A DNA stretch of 29,230 bases from an uncultured Clostridia bacterium (GTDB lineage: Bacteria > Bacillota > Clostridia > TANB77 > CAG-508): positions 1-29,230 of the forward strand of contig CAKOVW010000012.1 of NCBI GenBank assembly GCA_934122125.1, in the 5' to 3' direction. Of this stretch, positions 21,762 through 29,230 are shown in pieces. Each line of letters begins with the position of its first letter. Position 1 is the stretch's first letter. The notes beneath the pieces are model-generated. The model did not search any database and had not been told where the DNA came from. It saw only the letters and a program-made list of their open reading frames with translations. Both the position numbers and the translations under genes were made by a program.

Positions 21762-23717
21762 TTATAACATTTTTTCTAATTCTTTTATTTTATCTCTAAT
21801 TTCAGCTGCCTTTTCAAATTCCATCTCTGCAGCATACTTAAGCATTTCATCTGTAAGTTTATTAATTATATCTTGTACATTTGCTTCTTTGTCTAGTTTA
21901 TATTCTTCTTGTATATCAGCCACATAACTTGTTTTGATAGTATCTCTAATAGATTTTTGTATTGTTTGTGGAGTAATTCCATGCTCTTTATTGTATTGCA
22001 TTTGTATCTTTCTTCTTCTGTTTGTTTCACTAATTGCCTTTTCCATACTATCAGTTAGCTCATCTGCATACATTATAACTTTTCCATCTGTATTTCTAGC
22101 AGCACGTCCAATAGTTTGAATTAATGAACGTTCTGAACGTAAAAATCCTTCCTTATCTGCATCTAATATAGCTACTAATGAAACTTCTGGAATATCTAAT
22201 CCTTCTCTTAGTAAGTTAATTCCAACTAAAACATCAAACTCACCCAGCCTTAAATCACGTATAATTTCCATTCTTTCTAATGCTTTAATATCTGAGTGCA
22301 TATATTTTACCTTTATATCCAAACTTGCTAAATAAGCAGTTAAATCTTCTGCCATCTTTTTAGTTAATGTTGTTACTAGCACTCTTTCATGTTTTTCTAC
22401 TCTCTCATGAATTTGTTCTATTAAATCATCTATTTGATTTGATACAGGTTTAACATCTATCTTAGGGTCTAATAGTCCTGTTGGTCTAATAATTTGCTCA
22501 ACAACATTTTCTTTTGAATGTTCTTTTTCATATTCTGCAGGTGTTGCACTAACAAATACAACTTGATTTATTCTTTGTTCAAACTCTTCAAATTTTAAAG
22601 GTCTATTATCAAATGCTGATGGAAGTCTAAAGCCATAATTTACTAAAGACTCTTTTCTTGCCCTATCTCCATTATACATTGCTCTTACCTGTGGAATTGT
22701 AGCATGTGATTCGTCTATTAATAGTAGAAAATCTTTTGGAAAATAGTCAAATAAAGTATATGGTGCGCTTCCAGGCTCTCTACCACTTATATGTCTTGAA
22801 TAGTTTTCTATACCTTGACAAAAGCCTGTTTCTCTCATCATTTCAATATCAAAGTTTGTTCTTTCTTCTATCCTTTGGGCCTCTATTAATTTATTATTAT
22901 CTTTAAAATATTTTATTCTTTCTTTCAACTCTTCTTGTATTGTTACAATTGCTTTTTCCATCTTATCTGCAGTAGTTGCATAGTGAGAATTAGGGAATAT
23001 CATAATATGTTGTCTTATACTTATTGCTTTACCTGTTAATGGATTTATTTCAGAGATTTTTTCAACTTCATCTCCCCAAAATTCTACTCTAATTGCTGTT
23101 TCACTTTGGTCTGATGGATATATTTCAACAATATCACCTTTAGCTCTAAATGTACCTCTTTTAAATTCAAGTTCACTTCTGGTATATTGCATATTTATTA
23201 ACTTTTTAAGTACAGTATTTCTTTCAATTTTCATACCCGGCCTTAAAGATATTGTTAAATTTTCATAATCAATAGGATCTCCTAAGCCATAAATGCAGGA
23301 AACTGAAGCAACTATTATTGTATCTCTAGTTTCAAATAAAGAAGCTGTTGCAGAATGTCTTAATTTATCTATCTCATCATTAACTGATGAATCCTTTTCA
23401 ATATAAGTATCTGATTGTGGTATATATGCTTCTGGCTGATAATAATCATAATAAGATACAAAGTACTCAACATTATTTTCTGGAAAAAACTCTTTAAATT
23501 CTGAATAAAGTTGTCCAGCCAAAGTCTTATTGTGTGCTAAAACAAGTGTTGGTCTTTGTACTTTTTCAATTATATTTGCCATAGTAAAAGTTTTTCCAGA
23601 GCCTGTAACTCCCAAAAGTGTCTGGAATTTTTTTCCCTCTTTTATACCATTCGATAAATATTCAATTGCTTGTGGTTGATCACCTGTTGGTTTATATTCT
23701 GAGTGTAATTTAAACAT
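21762..23717 (-). CDS. uvrB: Excinuclease ABC subunit B
   Basis: UvrB is the central helicase-like damage-verification subunit of nucleotide excision repair, working with UvrA and UvrC. The 651-aa protein has Walker A GVTGSGKT (36-43), the beta-hairpin region VSYYDYYQPEAYIP, the motif LIDESHATIPQ, VFVSATPAEYE, the conserved VGINLLREGLDIPEV and QTIGRAARNTDGKVIMYAD, and a C-terminal UVR domain (EMEFEKAAEIRDKIKELE) that binds UvrC. The ATG at 23717 has GGAG 5 nt upstream; the longer open frame starts before the predicted transcript start (about 23745) and is rejected. uvrA and uvrC are not in view. A promoter and a LexA-box-like sequence lie upstream. Confidence 0.98.
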   Translation of the reverse strand: MFKLHSEYKPTGDQPQAIEYLSNGIKEGKKFQTLLGVTGSGKTFTMANIIEKVQRPTLVLAHNKTLAGQLYSEFKEFFPENNVEYFVSYYDYYQPEAYIPQSDTYIEKDSSVNDEIDKLRHSATASLFETRDTIIVASVSCIYGLGDPIDYENLTISLRPGMKIERNTVLKKLINMQYTRSELEFKRGTFRAKGDIVEIYPSDQSETAIRVEFWGDEVEKISEINPLTGKAISIRQHIMIFPNSHYATTADKMEKAIVTIQEELKERIKYFKDNNKLIEAQRIEERTNFDIEMMRETGFCQGIENYSRHISGREPGSAPYTLFDYFPKDFLLLIDESHATIPQVRAMYNGDRARKESLVNYGFRLPSAFDNRPLKFEEFEQRINQVVFVSATPAEYEKEHSKENVVEQIIRPTGLLDPKIDVKPVSNQIDDLIEQIHERVEKHERVLVTTLTKKMAEDLTAYLASLDIKVKYMHSDIKALERMEIIRDLRLGEFDVLVGINLLREGLDIPEVSLVAILDADKEGFLRSERSLIQTIGRAARNTDGKVIMYADELTDSMEKAISETNRRRKIQMQYNKEHGITPQTIQKSIRDTIKTSYVADIQEEYKLDKEANVQDIINKLTDEMLKYAAEMEFEKAAEIRDKIKELEKML

Positions 23718-23751
23718 TATAACTCCAATCTTTTTTTCATAATATGTTGTC

Positions 23752-23780
23752 ATTATATCATACAGTACATTTGTTTACAA
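23752..23780 (-). promoter_or_regulatory. Promoter for uvrB with LexA-box-like spacer
   Basis: TTGTAA (23775-23780) and TATAAT (23752-23757) have a 17-bp spacer. Between and over them, 23765-23776 reads GTACATTTGTTT, six of eight matches to the Gram-positive LexA core GAAC-N4-GTTC. The promoter is solid; the operator is tentative. Confidence 0.7.
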
Positions 23781-23812
23781 TATAATTTTTAAGAAAACTT
23801 TTGCCAAAATTG

Positions 23813-23841
23813 TTGAATTTTACTGTATTTTTTTATATAAT
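23813..23841 (+). promoter_or_regulatory. Promoter for asnS
   Basis: TTGAAT (23813-23818) and TATAAT (23836-23841) have a 17-bp spacer. The transcript should start at 23846-23848, exactly where the leader stem begins. Confidence 0.75.
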
Positions 23842-23845
23842 ATTG

Positions 23846-23906
23846 GGCATAAATATGTAAGGTTTAAAATTACTGGGAAATTTTACTTTTTCAAGTAGTT
23901 TATGCC
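23846..23906 (+). promoter_or_regulatory. Structured 5' leader of asnS
   Basis: A perfect 8-bp outer stem (GGCATAAA, 23846-23853, with TTTATGCC, 23899-23906) encloses an unpaired A/T-rich stretch and an inner hairpin (23871-23880 with 23887-23897, one bulge, loop TTTTAC). It spans from the transcript start to just before the AAAGGA ribosome site. The T-box consensus (AGGGUGGNACCGCG) and a leader terminator are absent. It could be a translational or stability element; I cannot assign a known class. Confidence 0.45.
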
Positions 23907-23928
23907 AAAAGAAAGGATTGTGATAATT

Positions 23929-25323
23929 ATGGAAAATAAAGTATTAGTAAAGGATTTATATAGAAATACAAATAATTACACAAATCAAACTGTAACAGTT
24001 TCTGGTTGGGTAAGAACTATTCGTGATTCAAAAAATTTTGGTTTTATAGAATTAAATGATGGAAGTTTTTTTAAGAATGTTCAAGTTGTATTTGATACAT
24101 GTTTAAATAATTTTGAGGAAGTTAGAAAACTAAGTATTAGCTCTTCTATTTCAGTTACTGGAGAGCTTATAAAAACTGAAAATGCTAAGCAACCTTTTGA
24201 AATAAAAGCTGCTAATATTGAAATTATAAATGTGGCAGATTTAGATTATCCACTTCAAAAGAAAAAACACTCTTTTGAATATTTGAGAACTGTATCTCAT
24301 TTAAGACCTAGGACAAACACTTTTAATGCAGTTTTTAGAGTTCGTAGTGTACTTTCTTTTGCAATTCATAAATTCTTCCAAGAAAGAGGTTTTGTATATG
24401 TTCATACACCTATCATTACTGGAAGTGACTGTGAAGGTGCTGGTGAAATGTTTAGATTAACTACTTTAGATATGGAAAACGTTCCAAAAACTGAAGATGG
24501 TAAAGTAGATTATTCTCAAGATTTCTTTGGAAAAGAAGCTCACTTAACAGTAAGTGGTCAATTAGATGTAGAAACTTATGCACACGCATTCCGCAACGTT
24601 TATACATTTGGTCCTACATTTAGAGCTGAGAATTCAAATACTGTAAAACATGCTGCTGAATTCTGGATGATTGAACCAGAAATTTGCTTTGCTGATTTAC
24701 ATGATGATATGGATTTAGCTGAAGATATGATTAAATATATAATCTCTTACGTTCTAGAAAATGCACCTGAAGAAATGGCTTTCTTTAATCAATTTATTGA
24801 TACCGGATTACTTGACAGATTACACAATGTATTAAATTCAGATTTTGGAAGAATTTCTTATACAGATGCTATAAAAGAACTAGAGAAAAACAATGATAAT
24901 TTTGAATACCCTGTTAGTTGGGGTGTTGATATTCAAACTGAACATGAAAGATATTTAAGCGAAAAAATATTTGGAAAACCTGTTTTTGTTACAGATTATC
25001 CAAAAGACATTAAAGCATTTTATATGAAATTAAACCCAGATGGTAAAACAGTTGCTGCTACTGACCTTTTAGTTCCTGGAATTGGAGAAATAATTGGTGG
25101 TAGTCAAAGAGAAGACGATTTTGAAAAATTAAGTGCTCGTATAAATGAGCTTGGATTAAGACAAGAAGATTATTGGTGGTACTTAGATCTAAGAAGATAT
25201 GGTGGATGTCCACATGCTGGATTTGGTTTAGGTTTTGAAAGAATGATGATGTATTTAACTGGTATGCAAAATATTCGTGATGTACTTCCATTCCCAAGAA
25301 CTCCAAAAAATTGTGAATTTTAA
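23929..25323 (+). CDS. asnS: Asparaginyl-tRNA synthetase
   Basis: AsnRS charges tRNA-Asn with asparagine. The 464-aa class IIb synthetase has an N-terminal OB fold (VSGWVRTIRDSKNFGFIELNDG, about residues 21-42) that reads the anticodon, then the catalytic core. Motif 1 is near the FVYVHTPIITGSDCEGAGEMF region, motif 2 includes FGPTFRAENSNT and HAAEFWMIEPE, and motif 3 is GFGLGFERMMMYLTG, followed by the usual ending IRDVLPFPRTPKNCEF. AENSNT and the long catalytic insert are AsnRS features that separate it from AspRS. The ATG at 23929 follows AAAGGA. The gene is alone between its promoter, the structured leader and a strong terminator. Confidence 0.98.
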   Translation: MENKVLVKDLYRNTNNYTNQTVTVSGWVRTIRDSKNFGFIELNDGSFFKNVQVVFDTCLNNFEEVRKLSISSSISVTGELIKTENAKQPFEIKAANIEIINVADLDYPLQKKKHSFEYLRTVSHLRPRTNTFNAVFRVRSVLSFAIHKFFQERGFVYVHTPIITGSDCEGAGEMFRLTTLDMENVPKTEDGKVDYSQDFFGKEAHLTVSGQLDVETYAHAFRNVYTFGPTFRAENSNTVKHAAEFWMIEPEICFADLHDDMDLAEDMIKYIISYVLENAPEEMAFFNQFIDTGLLDRLHNVLNSDFGRISYTDAIKELEKNNDNFEYPVSWGVDIQTEHERYLSEKIFGKPVFVTDYPKDIKAFYMKLNPDGKTVAATDLLVPGIGEIIGGSQREDDFEKLSARINELGLRQEDYWWYLDLRRYGGCPHAGFGLGFERMMMYLTGMQNIRDVLPFPRTPKNCEF

Positions 25324-25329
25324 TATTTT

Positions 25330-25357
25330 AAAAGTTGCCAAAACATTGGCAACTTTT
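25330..25357. terminator. Bidirectional terminator of asnS and the FtsX permease
   Basis: A perfect 12-bp stem (AAAAGTTGCCAA/TTGGCAACTTTT) with loop AACA follows the asnS stop and is trailed by a long T-rich run on the plus strand. On the minus strand it follows the permease stop at 25367 and ends in TTTT. Confidence 0.85.
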
Positions 25358-25366
25358 ATTTTTATT

Positions 25367-26959
25367 TTATTCTACACTTTTTAAACTTTCTATCATATCT
25401 ATTTTTTTCAACACAAAATGTATTATAAAGTTAACTATTATTGAAAATACAAATGTAATAACTGCTGAATATATATAGCTTATTGGCAATATATGTTTCA
25501 TAAATCTTAGTGAATCTATTTCAATACTTGATATAATTCCACTTGTCAAAAATGTTCCAAAAACCAATCCTATTGCAATAGCAACTATTGTAAATATTAT
25601 ATTTTCCTTATTTATATAGTTATCTACCTCTTTATCATAAAAGCCTAATACTTTTAATGTTGCAATTTCTCTTTGTCTTTCTGCAATATTTATATTTGCC
25701 AAATTGTATAATACTACAAATGCAAGTAATGCTGATGCAACTATTAAAATTATAACAACATAATTCATAGTATTAAGCATATCACTTACTGATTTCATCA
25801 AGCTACTTATTACAGATACAGATGCAACACCTTCTATATTTAATATTTCTTGTGATATATTATTTTGAACATCTTCACTCAAATTTTCATTTGTATTTGC
25901 AAATATCATATTTGTTTTATATTGTTTTATATTATTTTCATAAAATGTCTTTGACATAAATACATAATGTCCAACATAATTTTTCATTATATCCTTTACC
26001 TTGAATTTATAGCTTATATCATCACTATCTATAAAGGCAATTTCATCACCAATATTTGCTCCTATCATATCTGCAATTTTATCAGATATAATAATTCCAT
26101 TATCATCTAAACTTACCTTTTCTCCTGTTTCAGGATTTGTTAAATTAAAGGCATTATTTAGGTCTTCAATATTTTTTGGTACAAATACAGTAACATTATA
26201 ATTCTTTTCTCCTAGTTTGGCTGTAGTTGCACATATTTCAGTATAGTTTTGTATGTTTTCATTGTTTGAAAAATATTCATTAAGTTCCCCTAATCCTTTT
26301 GTATTTGTTAAAGATATTGATAAATCATAACTAAATATTTTTCTAAATTGTACTGATGGAATATCAATTACTGAATCTTTTATTCCAAATCCTGTTAGCA
26401 TAAGTCCAGTACATCCAGCAATACCTATTATAGTCATAATAGCTCTTTTTTTGTACCTGAATATATTTCTTGCAGTTACCTTTTGGGAAAAGTTAAATCT
26501 TTTCCATATAAAACCTATTCTTTCTAGTAATATTCTTTTTCCTTTTTTAGGTGGTTTTGGTCTCATCAAAACAGCTGGCATTTGTTTCAATTCATTTGTT
26601 GCAACAATTATTGTAGCTCCACCTATACATATAAACGCAATTATTATTCCAATCAATCCAATTTCTACTCTATATATGCAATAAAATTCAGGCAAATTAT
26701 ATATCATAGCATATAACGTCCAAACAATGTTTGGTAATAAATATAATCCAACTGTCATTCCAAGAACTCCACCAATTATACAAGCAAATAACGAGTAGAT
26801 TATATATTTTGAAATTATTTGCATATTGGTATAGCCCATTGCTTTTAATGTACCTATTTCTACTCTTTCTTCTTCAATCATTCTGGTCATAGAAGTTAAA
26901 CTTATTAAAACTGCAACTAAGTAAAATATTACTGGGAACATTTTAGAAATGTTCGACAT
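25367..26959 (-). CDS. C-terminal part of the FtsX-like permease
   Basis: This 530-residue open frame carries the membrane part. It begins MSNISKMFPVIFYLVAVLISLTS and continues TRMIEEERVEIGTLKAMGYT, a hallmark of FtsX/MacB-type permeases. A first group of helices is followed by a basic linker, a second RNIFRYKKRAIMTIIGIAG unit, an extracytoplasmic domain, and a final FtsX core (LYNLANINIAERQREIATLKVLGFYDKEV) with three more helices. There is no good ribosome site at this ATG, and the same frame stays open upstream through about 111 further codons to 27292. The ATG is therefore internal to the disrupted gene, not a true start. Its partner ATPase lies at 28397-29098. Confidence 0.85.
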   Translation of the reverse strand: MSNISKMFPVIFYLVAVLISLTSMTRMIEEERVEIGTLKAMGYTNMQIISKYIIYSLFACIIGGVLGMTVGLYLLPNIVWTLYAMIYNLPEFYCIYRVEIGLIGIIIAFICIGGATIIVATNELKQMPAVLMRPKPPKKGKRILLERIGFIWKRFNFSQKVTARNIFRYKKRAIMTIIGIAGCTGLMLTGFGIKDSVIDIPSVQFRKIFSYDLSISLTNTKGLGELNEYFSNNENIQNYTEICATTAKLGEKNYNVTVFVPKNIEDLNNAFNLTNPETGEKVSLDDNGIIISDKIADMIGANIGDEIAFIDSDDISYKFKVKDIMKNYVGHYVFMSKTFYENNIKQYKTNMIFANTNENLSEDVQNNISQEILNIEGVASVSVISSLMKSVSDMLNTMNYVVIILIVASALLAFVVLYNLANINIAERQREIATLKVLGFYDKEVDNYINKENIIFTIVAIAIGLVFGTFLTSGIISSIEIDSLRFMKHILPISYIYSAVITFVFSIIVNFIIHFVLKKIDMIESLKSVE

Positions 26960-27266
26960 TGTTTTTATTGCATCAAATATGTTGTTATATCCTGTATTAT
27001 CAAGTCTATCTTGAACATACCACTTACCTTTTTCTATTTTCTTAACATCTGCTTTTGCATCATTTAGTTTATCTTGAGCCTCTTGTATTTTAGTATTTGC
27101 TTCTTTTTTAGATTTTTCAAATTCTTTTTTATTTTTTGCTAATTCTGATTTCGCATTTTGTATTTTAGTTTTACTTGAATTTATTTCTTTTTGTGAAGCC
27201 TCAAATTTTGCATTAGCAGTCTTTTTATTATTTTCTAATTCTGTTTTTTGTTTTTGTAGTTCTGTT

Positions 27267-28388
27267 TTAGCTGTTTCTATTTCTGCTAATCCGCTTCTTA
27301 ATCTGCTCTTGTACTTCCTGCGGCAAAAACTCCATCTGTTCTTTTTGACTATTAAGCTCTTTTTCTTTTTGTAACAAAGCTTCTTCTGCTTGTTTTAATT
27401 TTTCTTCCGCTTCTTTAAAAGTCTTCTCTGTTTCCTGTTTCTTTTTAGCTAATTTCGCTTCTCCATTTTTTATACTATTTTCAGATGACGCAATTTGGTT
27501 CTCAGCATTTTTTATTTTCTTTTCAGCATCATTTAATTCCTTTTGTACTTCTGCCTTTTTATCATCAAGTTCTTTTTGCGCATCATTTATTTTCTCATTT
27601 GCTTCATCAACTAAAGAATTATATCTTTCATCTTCTCTTTCTTGTTTTATACCTTCTATTTTATCAATTACAGGATTAACTAATTCTAAGTAACCATCAC
27701 TATTAGTTACTTGTTCTTTTGCTCCAGCAACAGTAACATACATTCCTGTATAATAGTCTAAGTTTATTACATTATCTTTAGTATAAATATAGAAATTAAC
27801 TGTTCCATTACCTATTGATGTATTTCCTCTTTCACTAGATATATACATAGGTGAATCTACTATTCCAACTATCTCAAATTCTTTTTTAGTAAATATGTCA
27901 TTATCGTCAGAATCTTTATCATTATTTTCTAATACTATTTTTTTACCTATATATTTTTCTGCTCCTGTACCTGTACGAACAATAGCATTATCTAATAGAC
28001 ACTCATTATCATTTTCTATTTTCCTTCCTGCTATCACTACTGGAGTATTAACATTTTCATTGTACTCAATTACTTTACAAACACTTTCTTTATCATCTAT
28101 TTTTACCATAGAATCTTTTGTTTGTATTCCATAAGCATTTTCAACACCATCTATATTTTTAATAGCTTGTATGTCATCATCTGTAATTCCTAATGTTGAT
28201 ATTATGTTTATATCATAAAAATTACTTTTATCTGCATACTTATCTAAACTATCTAGCATATCTGGACTTGTTGCAACTAAACCTGCAAAAAATCCCACTC
28301 CTAAAAATGCCATAACAAGCATTGATATAAATCTTCTTTTATTTTTACTTATCTCTCTAAAATTATTTTTCAATAAAGATTTTTTCAT
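27267..28388 (-). CDS. N-terminal part of the FtsX-like permease
   Basis: This 373-aa frame is the beginning of the disrupted permease. It has a basic N-terminus (KKSLLKNNFREISKNKRRF), one membrane helix (about 20-42), an extracytoplasmic domain with MacB-like beta segments, then from about residue 245 a long Lys/Glu/Gln-rich coiled coil. The last residues (RISRNRNS) are out of frame with the family. I start at the ATG at 28388, preceded by AAGGAAG just after the ATPase stop; an in-frame ATG at 28403 overlaps the ATPase gene and has no good site. Codons near the break (CCG, CAG, CGG) are GC-richer than those around them. Confidence 0.85.
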   Translation of the reverse strand: MKKSLLKNNFREISKNKRRFISMLVMAFLGVGFFAGLVATSPDMLDSLDKYADKSNFYDINIISTLGITDDDIQAIKNIDGVENAYGIQTKDSMVKIDDKESVCKVIEYNENVNTPVVIAGRKIENDNECLLDNAIVRTGTGAEKYIGKKIVLENNDKDSDDNDIFTKKEFEIVGIVDSPMYISSERGNTSIGNGTVNFYIYTKDNVINLDYYTGMYVTVAGAKEQVTNSDGYLELVNPVIDKIEGIKQEREDERYNSLVDEANEKINDAQKELDDKKAEVQKELNDAEKKIKNAENQIASSENSIKNGEAKLAKKKQETEKTFKEAEEKLKQAEEALLQKEKELNSQKEQMEFLPQEVQEQIKKRISRNRNS

Positions 28389-28396
28389 TTTCTTCC

Positions 28397-29098
28397 TTAC
28401 CATTCTATATTATCTATTGAAATTGGATTAGCATTTGTTTCAACACTTTCTGCTTTTCCATTTTTAAAACGTATAACCTTATCTGCCATAGGTGTAATTG
28501 CAGCATTATGAGTTATAATTATTACAGTCATATTTTCGCTTTTTGCCATTTCTTGTAATAACTTTAATATGCTTTTTCCTGTTTTGTAATCTAATGCACC
28601 TGTTGGTTCATCACATAATAATAATTTTGGATTTTTAGCAATTGCTCTTGCTATTGCAACTCTTTGTTGTTCTCCACCTGATAATTGAGATGGAAAATTA
28701 TCTTTTCTATCTGTTAGTCCTACCTTTTCTAATATGGTATCTACATCTAATGCATCTGCACACATTTGTGTTGCAAGTTCTACGTTCTCTTTAGCTGTTA
28801 AGTTTTGAACTAGATTATAAAATTGAAATACAAATCCTATATCATTTCTTCTATACTCTATTAGCTTTTTATTATTTAATTTTGATATTTCTTTATCATT
28901 TACAAATATTTGACCAGATGTAGCTTTATCCATTCCTCCAAGTATATTTAGAGTAGTAGTTTTACCTGCTCCACTAGGTCCTACTATAACAACAAGCTCT
29001 CCTTTATCAATACTAAAGTTAGTATTATCTAATGCTTTTATAGTTACTTCTCCCATTTTGTATTCTTTAACAACATTCTTAAATTCAATATATGACAT
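28397..29098 (-). CDS. ABC transporter ATP-binding protein (MacB/LolD type)
   Basis: This 233-aa ATPase drives the FtsX-like permease encoded just downstream. Walker A is GPSGAGKTT (about 39-47), the Q-loop is FVFQFYNL, the signature is LSGGEQQRVAIARA, Walker B is LLLCDEPTGALD and the switch histidine is in IIITHN. The YRRNDIGFVFQFYNLVQNLTAKENV segment is typical of the MacB/LolD subfamily, which works with FtsX-type permeases by mechanotransmission rather than classic transport. AAGGAG precedes the ATG. The stop is 8 nt before the permease start. No convincing promoter was found upstream. If the permease is really broken, this ATPase has no partner. Confidence 0.95.
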   Translation of the reverse strand: MSYIEFKNVVKEYKMGEVTIKALDNTNFSIDKGELVVIVGPSGAGKTTTLNILGGMDKATSGQIFVNDKEISKLNNKKLIEYRRNDIGFVFQFYNLVQNLTAKENVELATQMCADALDVDTILEKVGLTDRKDNFPSQLSGGEQQRVAIARAIAKNPKLLLCDEPTGALDYKTGKSILKLLQEMAKSENMTVIIITHNAAITPMADKVIRFKNGKAESVETNANPISIDNIEW

Positions 29099-29191
29099 AC
29101 AAAATTTTCTCCTTCTTTTAAACTAGTTCTATATTTTATCATATAATATTCTAATCATAAATAACTTTCACAATCTTTTCACAAAATTAAG

Positions 29192-29220
29192 AAAAAAACT
29201 CCGTCCAAAAAACAGAGTTT
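29192..29220 (-). terminator. Terminator of a minus-strand gene beyond the right edge
   Basis: On the minus strand AAACTCTG (29213-29220) pairs with CGGAGTTT (29196-29203, one G-U) and runs into seven T. It must end a transcript entering from outside the window. Confidence 0.7.
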
Positions 29221-29230
29221 CTTTCCTACT

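Larger units (their letters stand above)
25367..28388 (-). pseudogene. FtsX-like permease gene broken by a one-base frameshift
   Basis: Two adjacent minus-strand frames are parts of one gene. The first ends abruptly in ...QEQIKKRISRNRNS. The other frame continues the same coiled coil (LAEIETAKTELQ...), runs without a stop through KWYVQDRLDNTGYNN and joins the second open frame. From the ATG at 28388 to the stop at 25367 is 3,022 nt, one base more than a multiple of three. Removing one A at about 27295-27299 (AAGAAGCGG to AAGAGCGG) restores EQIKSGLAEIETAK and a 1006-aa permease. The cause may be a sequencing or assembly error, a real recent mutation or, less likely, a programmed +1 shift. Confidence 0.85.

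Noticed and set aside
23846..23928. T-box riboswitch upstream of asnS
   Set aside because: No AGGGUGGNACCGCG-like motif, no terminator/antiterminator pair, and the leader (about 80 nt) is too short.
27285..27305. Programmed frameshift in the permease
   Set aside because: There is no X-XXY-YYZ slippery sequence or obvious downstream stimulator; a +1 shift at a rare CGG codon is possible but weaker than error or mutation.
29100..29190. Promoter for the ABC ATPase gene
   Set aside because: Only poor -35 candidates at 17 bp from TAAAAT or TATGAT; not strong enough to annotate.

Overview
The window reads as chromosomal DNA of a low-GC Firmicute, most likely an uncultured, probably gut-associated Clostridia-type bacterium. 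The reasons are a very AT-rich background, A/T-ending codons, strong AGGAGG-type ribosome sites, vegetative (SigA-type) promoters with strict 17-bp spacers, a spoIIM sporulation gene beside xerD as in Bacillus/Clostridium, and Firmicute families such as RNase Y, TmcAL/YlbM, UPF0182, DUF5665 and CmpB. The lineage is an inference; no marker here fixes genus or family. No CRISPR array, insertion sequence, prophage or replication origin was seen.

Layout (almost everything is on the minus strand). 1-324: 5' part of a zinc-ribbon + CD225/dispanin membrane protein, cut by the window edge. 425-2751: pta-ackA, acetate formation with ATP gain, with a TTG start for pta. 2762-4461: rny (RNase Y). 4486-8622: ftsY, UPF0182 and DUF5665, three envelope or membrane genes in a row. 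8679-10515: an ABC half-exporter. 10528-11062: tRNA-Thr(GGU) and an isolated GC-rich 69-aa gene. 11091-15050: xerD, pgsA, ligA and an 80-aa unknown. 15085-17939: a degenerate HD-GYP-like protein, a 77-aa partner, EndoQ and spoIIM. 18002-19917: tmcAL-coaE, divergent from rnhA (plus). 20370-21293: a CmpB-type membrane protein. 21322-21754: a second isolated GC-rich gene (103 aa, plus). 21762-23780: uvrB. 23813-25357: asnS (plus) with a structured leader. 25367-29098: an ABC ATPase plus a large FtsX-type permease broken by a one-base frameshift. A terminator at the right edge belongs to a gene outside the window.

Functionally this is mostly housekeeping: DNA repair and replication (uvrB, ligA, endoQ, rnhA, xerD), membrane biogenesis (pgsA, ftsY), RNA metabolism (rny, tmcAL, asnS, tRNA-Thr), CoA and acetate metabolism (coaE, pta, ackA) and export. 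The most unusual content is the pair of single-gene, GC-rich cassettes at 10791-11000 and 21398-21709. Each has a near-consensus promoter, an ideal ribosome site and a strong terminator, and neither product is recognisable. Also notable are the asnS leader, the shared -10 between rnhA and tmcAL, the hairpin that buries the DUF5665 ribosome site, and the HD-GYP-like protein without metal ligands. All start codons were re-chosen from ribosome sites and promoters, so several genes are shorter than their longest open frame.
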